Assembly (NCBI GenBank): GCA_963556145.1
Contig: OY744461.1
Coordinates: 7,760,891-7,824,890 of the forward strand
Direction: 5' to 3'
DNA length: 64,000 bases
Origin: Hygrocybe punicea
Lineage: Eukaryota > Basidiomycota > Agaricomycetes > Agaricales > Hygrophoraceae
Position numbers and translations under genes: made by a program. Under the pieces are notes generated by a model. That model saw only the letters and a list, made by a program, of their open reading frames with translations. It did no database searches and had not been told where the DNA came from. Positions 57,401-64,000 of this stretch are shown in pieces (the stretch's first letter is position 1; each line of letters begins with the position of its first letter).

Positions 57401-59216
57401 AATGGCAGCAGCGCCGGTAGCGGCAGCAACAGCGACAGTGGCAACGGCAATGGCAGCAGCAGCAGCAGCAGCAGCAGCGCCGGACGGCTCCCCCACAGCC
57501 CAACTACCTCGCGAAGTGCAGCGCCGTATCGATTGATACGTGCCTGCCATTCGCGAGGAGAATAGAGCTCATGGGGTGAGCCCACCTCGGTTTGGGGTTC
57601 AGACCGCGTCTGAACCCAGACCGAACACGGTGAGACGGTTCAATGCCGTCTGGGTCCAGGTTTGGCCATGCGCCAAACCGGACCTGAAGTTCAGTTCGTG
57701 GTTCCGCCAAAAAGGGTCGGAACCGGACCGAACTGAACTTCGGCAACACTAGTGCCACAGCCGACCGACTCCACGAGTTACCCGCCGTCCTCGTCTACAC
57801 AAATCAGGAAGCCGTTTCTGACATACCGCGATCCGATAAAGCCCGCGCGGCCGACCCTCGTCTTGCCCTCGTCGAGATCTGGTTACGAGATCTAACCCGA
57901 CCCGCGAACTTCACGGACGAAGAATACCGTCTGTTCTTACGATACGCCCTTGAATTCTTCGTCACCGATAACAAGCTTTGGCGCAAAGACCGTCACGGAA
58001 AACACAAACTTGTCATACCGCCCGACCGCCGGCTTCAGTTACTCAAAGACGCTCACGACTCTCTCGGCCACAAAGGTATATTCTCCGTCCGCGCTCGGCT
58101 ACTCGATCGTTTCTGGTGGCCGCACCTCGGCCACGACGTTAAGTGGTACATCCAGTCTTGCCATCAGTGCCAAGTACGGCAAATGCGTTATCATCACATT
58201 CCACCCACCGTCGCTACACCGGCCTCACTATTTCATAAAGCGTATGTCGACACAATGTTTATGCCACGATCCGGCGGCTATCGATACATCGTCCAAGCCC
58301 GTTGCTCCCTGTCCGCCTACCCTGAGTTCCGCATGTTACGCCGCGAGACCGGCTCCACCATCGGCACGTTCTTGTTCGAAGACATCTTATGCCGTTGGGG
58401 CGCTCTCGAAGAAATCGTCACCGACAACGGCAAGCCGTTCGTAGAAGCGCTCGACTATCTCGCCTCCTGCTACGGTACCCGGCACATCCGCATTTTGCCC
58501 TATAACTCACAAGCGAACGGACCCGTTGAGCGTCGCCACCTAGATGTCTGGGAGGCCATTATGAAAAGTTGTGACGGAGATGAAAAGAAATGGCACACCG
58601 TAACCCACTCCATATTTTGGGCCGAACGGGTCACGACACACAAAAGCCTCGGATACTCGTCCTACTACATCACACACGGAGTAGAACCGCTTTTTCCATT
58701 CAATTTTGCTGAAGCTACGTACATGGTTCCGACGCAAGATACGATGTCTACGACCGACCTCATAGTCATCCGCGCCCGACAACTTCATAAACGAGAAGCC
58801 GACCTCGATCAGGTCAAAGAAAAGCTTACCAAATTTCAGCTCACGTCCGCCCAGCAATTCGAGCAGAAATACGCCAACACGATCAAAGTTTACGACTTTG
58901 AACCCGGTAACCTCATTCTCGTCCGAAATTCACGTATCGAAATGTCTCTCGATCATAAAGCAAAACCGCGGTACTTTGGACCCATGGTTGTCGTCAGGAA
59001 AACAGAAGGCGGATCCTACATACTCGCCAAACTCAACGGTGCGGTTTCTAAATCTTGATTTGCCGCTTTCCGAGTTGTACCCTACCACGCCCGCTCAAAA
59101 ATATCGATACCGTTGGACGACTTCTTACAATACCCCAATGCCGACGATACCGATTCAAACGATCTTGATGATCCAACATACCCGCCCTCTATAGACTCCT
59201 CACCCGATGACGATTA
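54439..59216 (+). pseudogene. pol: Gy2 Pol, complete in extent but with nonsense codons and hAT B4
   Basis: The same frame as Gy1 pol carries TGA at 54975 (shared with Gy1), 55698, 55797 and 59056; the middle two are CGA in Gy1. hAT B4 splits it at 56631-57759. The integrase core is preserved: AYVDTMFM (first Asp), EEIVTDNGKPF (second Asp), ANGPVERRH (Glu); then a C-terminal FEPGNLILVRNSRIE and KPRYFGPMVVV. After the TGA at 59056 the frame continues FAAFRVVPYHARS to a natural stop at 59214-59216. Confidence 0.9.
56631..57751 (-). mobile_element. hAT element B4, inverted and diverged
   Basis: 1121 bp in the opposite orientation to B1-B3, flanked by an exact 8-bp duplication GTGCCACA (56623-56630, 57752-57759); Gy1 shows the empty site near 38257-38264. 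Ends match, but the interior differs: ACC/AAC/GCA triplets and a frame starting MDPNANANGRGTAVTPPPP. The IKPS and HLHGG segments also mark it as a separate subfamily. Confidence 0.88.
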
Positions 59217-59422
59217 AGCATTTCATTTATATTCTGTCCACGTTATACCCCCATTTTATTTAGTTCCTCTTAGTTTTCTAACGATATGACGAATGATGCG
59301 AATAGTCCTATGTCTTCGGGAGCCGATCGGCTTTCCTTAGCTGGGTGAACAAGCTGACACGTCTTTTATGTACACGATATTTTTTATATATATACACAAC
59401 GGGCTCGTTATTTTTGTCTATC
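59217..59422. other. Spacer between convergent pol and antisense gene of Gy2
   Basis: About 200 bp between the pol stop (59216) and the stop of the minus-strand accessory gene (59423), AT-rich with a TATATATA stretch near 59383; probably 3' ends of both transcripts. Confidence 0.4.
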
Positions 59423-60809
59423 TTAGAGGCGGCCGGTCTCGTAATCCCGCTTCAACATCGCCAACCTTGAGGTCGACCGTTCGAGATCGACGCGAAGCCG
59501 CTGGAACTCTTGACTGAAGTGGACGAGGTGACGGTTGACGTTGGTGCCCAGGGCTCCCAGCTCCTCTGTAAGGACCGCTAGCCGTGCCGACACTTGCTCG
59601 TAATTCTCCATCGTCAAAACGAACGGGTTTGCTGCCGAGGCCGCCCTAAGCCTTTTCGTCGGCCGCTCTTCCTCCGACTCCTCCTCATCTTCGTCATCGT
59701 CCTCGACCGACTCCACGTCCTCGACCCGCGGTTTGCTCATTGAGGCCCGGGCAGGCCTACTGCGGATGGGCTTTGTCGTGAACGACAACGGCTTCCTCGT
59801 GCCGACCGCGACCTCTTTGCCCTTTCCGGTATCCACCTTACGCCGACCCCCGCCCGTCCGGTGTGTAGCGTTAGTACATCTTTTCTTCAGCCTCCGGCAT
59901 CGTTCGCACACGTAGCCCGTGACACCTCGACACGCCTCTTGCGCCTTGACGCAGTTGGTGCAGGGTTGTAGGGGAAACGGCCCGGTGAACTGTTACCAGG
60001 ATCAGTGACTAAAGAACAAATGAACCGACACAAGAACTCACCGTCGTACCAGCCAGGTCTCCGGTCTCTATGCCCGGCGTATCTACGTCTTCTACATCGG
60101 CCGGTGTCTCTGGTGCCAGGTCGACGGGGCCTTCCTCTGGCTCAACTGCGGCTTCACCTTCCGGAATCGACTCAGTCCTTGGTTCACCCGCGACCGATGC
60201 GTTTGCTTCAGCTCGCCGTTCTTCGCTGAGCCGCCGCTGATACGCGGCTCCATCCCTTTCAACCCGGTCCACTTCTTGATTCCAGTGCTGCTCGTGTTGT
60301 TCTATTCTAAGCCACTCCCGCCTTTCCTCTGCCGCCTTTCGCCTTTTCTCCGCCTTTGCTCGTGCATTTGCCTCTGCCATCCGTCTGGCCTCCTCTTCCC
60401 GTGAAGCCACTTCTTCATCCGCCCACCGTCTGGCTTCTTCCTTTTCCTGCCTCTCTCGGTCCGCCGCTTCTTTCAGCCACTCTTCGACATCGTTGGCGTA
60501 TGATTGGCGGTCGGCCCATAATGGTGGCGTTACTGGCCTTGTACCACCAGCTCGGAGTTCCACGACGATTCCATTATAAGCACGCTGGCGGGACGACATG
60601 AGCTATCTTAGGACACGCGTAGTCAATCGAGAAAACTCACCAGCGCTTTCTTGCGGCCGCTCAACCATTGTTGGGCCGCCGTCCACCATCGTTACGAGAT
60701 CGTCGCTATGAAACACGGTGACCGCGTTGACGGCCTCTTCGTAGTCCACCCGGACATCGGGTTCGATGCTTTTGACGAAGGCGAGGAAATTGTCGTAGAC
60801 TTGGGACAT
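59423..60809 (-). pseudogene. Antisense Zn2Cys6 accessory gene of Gy2 (exon 1 frameshifted)
   Basis: Three exons: 60641-60809, 60042-60602, 59423-59989. Exon 3 encodes the complete zinc cluster (CTNC, six residues to C, then CERCRRLKKRC), a basic GGRRKVDTGKGKE stretch, an acidic block (VEDDDEDEEESEEE), KRLRAAS, and a C-terminal heptad-like coiled coil ending at 59423. Exon 1 has lost 11 bp against Gy1 in the segment after MVDG, which shifts the frame; exons 2 and 3 are open. A full-length product would be about 435 residues. Convergent with pol, promoter side at the 3' LTR. Confidence 0.72.
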
Positions 60810-60981
60810 TGTGAACGTGTGATGGTGTAGAGGAAAGGTCGGATCAACAACAAGATTTTTTTTTATTTTTTTTTACTTTGCCGTTGTTTGGCCGCTCACG
60901 TGATTGGCCACATTCGCGACCCGCATTTGGAGACCCCATATTCTCGACCACGGATGGTCTCTATTAGAAGACCCAAGGAGA

Positions 60982-61774
60982 TGTAGAGGGTCCTCGACCC
61001 TCTGAGGCCGTAACATCGATATCTAGCGAATCCGCTCGAACCCGACGTCTCTAGCAATCTACGCTCGAACCCGACGCAACCTGACGCAACCCAATGCATA
61101 CCGACTAGCACGGCCACTCACGTACCTGGTCGGTCTATCTCCTAAACTCACGGAACTTCAAATATCAAAGATAGATCTCATCGGACTGGGATCCCGACAT
61201 CGGACTTGCCTTATTCATGCCTAGCGTCTCCCTTATGGGGATATAGTAAAGTATATGGCATCTTTTACGGTTTTTATATCTTCCACCCATTTTCCCTGTC
61301 ATCGTCGCCTCGCAACGCTCTTCCTACTTCCCCATTTTTATTCTCCTTTGTTTCCTCTCATCGGCCGAGGACTCTCGTCCGAATCTAGGTACAGAAATTT
61401 GTAGTATAAAAACAGTGCCCAAGCGCCATCTCAAAATAAGAAACCAGTTCCCCCGTTTCCTCTCTCTGAGAATTAGTCTCTCAGTAAAATCCATCGCACA
61501 CATTACTCGTCGGATTCCTCGACGCTCTCCCCGTCGTTCTACCGCCTTTATCTCTACATCCATCGTCACCCGACACCCGACCCGCCGTACCCGACATCGT
61601 CGGCTTCGTCGGCTTCGACCAGTCTCGATAGATTTCAGTAGTTTACTCGGCGGCTTCTTACCTTTTATATCCTATTATCTTACTGAAGCTTGTTAGACTA
61701 TTCCTAGTCACTTCTACGCTGATCCCACAGGCTTAGGATTATTATTCCGCAGCCACCCCGACCTCGCCTTTACA
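60982..61774 (+). repeat. 3' LTR of Gy2
   Basis: 793 bp with three 10-bp units, preceded by the same purine-rich tract. Its left edge is about 170 bp upstream (on the minus strand) of the antisense gene start, so the LTR may provide that promoter. Confidence 0.92.
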
Positions 61775-61810
61775 TCGTACGCATCCCAGAGGCGATGAAT
61801 ATCAGCGCGC

Positions 61811-62453
61811 TGATACGCTATATGTAGCTATAAGAAGGGAAATCCTACAACTACAAAAGGTGAAAAGGTGCAAGGAAGCTTCGGAAAGCCTACACTAGTA
61901 CAGGAAATGAAGGAGAATGAATAGAAGTGGATTAGAAACTCAAGAGAAGTGCTGTGATCAAAACTGGAGTGGTGCGATCAAAATCGAAGAGTTGCAATAA
62001 AATCAAAAGTCGCAGTGAGATCGAAGGGTCGGACAGTGAGAGAACATGATAGAATGTGAAGAGAATGGAACTAGGATGAAGGGGAAGCTCTGAGATGAAG
62101 GGGGAATGACGGTCTGTCTTGATTCTCTGGGGGTTCTCTGTCTAGTGGCTCATACAAGCAGGTATATAAGCTGTAAGGACAAAGGAAGAGAGATGAAAGG
62201 ATGATACTAAAAGGAGATATGTGATATAAAGGGCATATAGAAGAAAGGATAGGTAGAGAGAACGGTAAATGAATATAGAGAACAAAGAGAACAAAGGAAA
62301 TACTTCGAAGTGCGATAACTAAATATCTCTGAAGTTGCAGAAGATCGCAATAGTCACTATGTGATCAGAAGGTCGAAGAGTGGTAAGTCGCATCAAATCG
62401 CAAGGGATTGCAAATATATGAAATCGGAGCTCAGGATGGCTGAGTGCATATCA
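61811..62453. mobile_element. Solo LTR D3 (A2 copy)
   Basis: 643 bp, same site and same GCGC flanks (61807-61810, 62454-62457) as 27542-28184, differing by scattered transitions. Confidence 0.78.
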
Positions 62454-62769
62454 GCGCAGAGGGATCATGTTATTGAGACAGCATATTTGATGATAGCCGG
62501 TGAAATCGTGACGACAGTCTTCATCCGGTCCGCGATCCGTGCAAGTTGCTGGCCATCCATTTGATACCCACTCAAAATAAATCAATCAGAGCAATGAATC
62601 TTTGTTCAAGAGGTCAGCTTACTTGGTCCTGGTATGCGTGAGGGAAAATGTGAGCAGCCTCGATGTCTGCAGGCTTGCGGATGTCTCCTTCAATGAGGTT
62701 TGTCGTTCCGGTGATAGAGCATTGCATGTAAATGTCCCAACACCTCTGAGGAGCCTTGCTTGCCTGAAA

Positions 62770-64000
62770 AGAAGTCAACAAGTAATCAGTTCAATTGGGG
62801 AGCTTCTCACTTGTTCCTTGTTCTGTATTGGGGAAGGAATCAAGGCAGAACGATGGGCAGCACGCTCATCGCGCATCTTGGTTTCCAAGGATCCTGATCC
62901 CTAAGAAAGTGTTCAGCTTTGCATCGAGTAATGCGAATAACGACAGATACCGAGGTACCTGGCCCAACTGGCTGAACGGTCCCTGTCCTTGGTCTGCCGT
63001 GCAGTGTCTACGGGATGATTTACATTCACCAAGTGTCAAAAGGAGAGTTAGCAGACTACTGTGGACCTGCTGTGGCAGTCCCTCAACTGGCATAGATGAG
63101 CCTGAGACTACGAGAGGGTGTAACCGACAACGAGGAATTGGAAGTTGCTGTCCTTAAAGGTGTGCCTCTCCTGCTCCTGTTCCATGGACGTGGCTGGATA
63201 TCTTGGAAAAGGAGGTCTCTTGGTCGAGGATTATGTGGAGACTCGCCCTGGAACGAAACTAGATGACAAGAATGAAAAAAAGGAGTTGATATTGAGGCAG
63301 AATGGATGGACCTAAGAAATCGTATGCTTTACAATCTCCAAAGGGTTCCCGTGACTGCATGTTCCAGAGAATCAACTCATCTGTGGAAGAATCTCTTGCT
63401 CGAAAGACATAGTTGTAACCTGTAATGAGACTGATGAGAGTGCTCATACAACTGCAGAGATTGCCCCAACAGACATCGGTCCTGGTTCTAAACACTAACA
63501 GTCGGTTAGATTCCGAGTTCCATTCAATAAGCCACCATTCTCACCGAAGAACAGTTCACCATTGATGTATATGAGCAAGTCGTTGCATTTGAAAAACCAC
63601 ATCACTCTTTTGTCTGATAGAACAAGGTCTGGGGTACTGGAGGACATCGATGTGACGAGAAGCCGATGTGGCTGTGCGTGTTGTTCACCATCATTTCAGT
63701 CTGTTCCCAAGAATCCCAACACCTTTATACTCTCTGTCGACAAGTCGATGTCCTACATGCCGTTTTGCGCTGAACAATGACCTTCACTTATGCATGTCTG
63801 TTAGTTCCTGGGATCAAAACTGCTCTACAAGCCAGACAAGGGACAATGGCTACTTGTTGAAAATGTAGTCAGTACAAGCAAAAAATCTACGACTATTTCT
63901 GGACCACATCAAATATCTCCTGCTGGGCCACCGAAGTCCATCTGCAATTCCATTGTAAATGTCCCAGCAACAATACCTTTGCAATCTTCCTCAGCATACC
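62770..64000. other. A2 core upstream of the HNH exons
   Basis: Collinear with A1 28500-29749. Minus-strand coding-like pieces (near 63500-63690, encoding VMWFFKCNDLLIYINGELFF-like sequence) are probably N-terminal exons of the HNH gene. A 15-bp segment near 28721-28735 of A1 is missing here near 62987. Confidence 0.4.

Larger units (their letters stand above)
50897..61774 (+). mobile_element. Ty3/gypsy LTR retrotransposon Gy2
   Basis: Same family as Gy1, with complete gene order: gag-protease, RT, RNase H, integrase and the opposite-strand accessory gene, plus hAT B4 inside pol. Exact 4-bp target duplication TCGT (50893-50896, 61775-61778); the empty site is at 27506-27509 in A1. About 9.75 kb without the hAT. 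Confidence 0.93.
50457..62762 (-). pseudogene. HNH-endonuclease gene of element A (A2 copy), split by Gy2 and D3
   Basis: Same exons as the A1 copy: the AAHIFPHAYQ exon near 62620-62760, the WVSNGWPATC exon near 62570, then CCLNNMIPLR, solo LTR D3, and ADIHRLWDAYEIG interrupted by Gy2 at the target TCGT. It resumes beyond Gy2 near 50890 through LHHLKITHLEAKHRPLF and the acidic exon to about 50460. The A1-specific LTR D2 is absent, so the reading across that site is continuous here. Further N-terminal coding-like sequence reaches 63870. Confidence 0.62.
49085..64000. mobile_element. Long-TIR transposon A, copy A2, incomplete at window end
   Basis: Starts TTGTCTTTGTCACGTG after TA (49083-49084). 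Collinear with A1 through its HNH gene up to the A1 position 29749, but without element C, D1 and D2 and with Gy2 inserted at 50897. The right end is outside the window. Confidence 0.8.

Noticed and set aside
1..64000. tRNA, rRNA or other structured RNA genes
   Set aside because: I saw no cloverleaf box A/box B pair or rRNA core on either strand by reading; a covariance-model scan would be needed to exclude small RNAs.

Overview
The window is from a filamentous fungus, most likely an Agaricomycete (Basidiomycota). Genes are dense in short GT-AG introns. The host set fits this group: an Hsp70-family ATPase, kelch and CFEM proteins, eL31, mitochondrial bL28, a GT69 (CAP59/CMT1-like) mannosyltransferase and an F-box-like protein. 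The repeats are typical Agaricomycete Ty3/gypsy, hAT, long-TIR and RecQ-helicase elements. Species cannot be told from the sequence. All functional calls come from motifs read by eye; no search was run.

Layout. 1-14556 is ordinary host DNA: a partial Hsp70-like gene; two divergently transcribed, paralogous four-helix membrane proteins (2510-4119 minus, 4551-6112 plus); a kelch fragment; a GPI-type CFEM protein; eL31; a small secreted protein; bL28m; then a divergent pair made of a membrane-anchored SGNH-hydrolase-like protein and a GT69 glycosyltransferase, both of the capsule-associated type. 14557-19388 (block U1) holds the 3' half of the GT69 gene, an unidentified multi-exon gene and a 563-codon F-box-like gene. 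This 4.8-kb block recurs almost identically at 44264-49084 (U2).

Between U1 and U2, and again after U2, lies one large transposon, called A here (A1 19389-44261; A2 from 49085 past the window end). It has about 978-bp terminal inverted repeats beginning TTGTC, TA target duplications, a Tc1/mariner-type transposase remnant and a spliced HNH-endonuclease gene. A1 is swollen from roughly 7 kb to 25 kb by nested insertions: a palindromic RecQ-helicase element with 9-bp target duplications (19468-22740), three solo LTRs, two non-autonomous hAT elements packed with CTG triplets, and a Ty3/gypsy element (Gy1, 32515-42158) that carries a third hAT. A2 carries a different gypsy copy (Gy2, 50897-61774), inserted into a site that is still empty in A1 (27506-27509), with a fourth hAT inside it.

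Points of most interest. The gypsy family carries, between integrase and 3' LTR, a spliced gene on the opposite strand encoding a GAL4-type Zn2Cys6 zinc cluster. The hAT family moves long CTG/CAG arrays whose length differs between copies. The helicase element duplicates the 5' half of its own gene in both arms. Element A with its HNH gene is part of a U+A tandem repeat containing host genes. Decay of the gypsy copies is dominated by CGA-to-TGA changes, pointing to CpG-directed mutation. Empty sites and shared insertions give a relative order of events: A with the D3 solo LTR, then U+A duplication, then D1, D2 and the helicase element in A1 and Gy2 in A2, with hAT jumps into D2, Gy1 and Gy2 later still.
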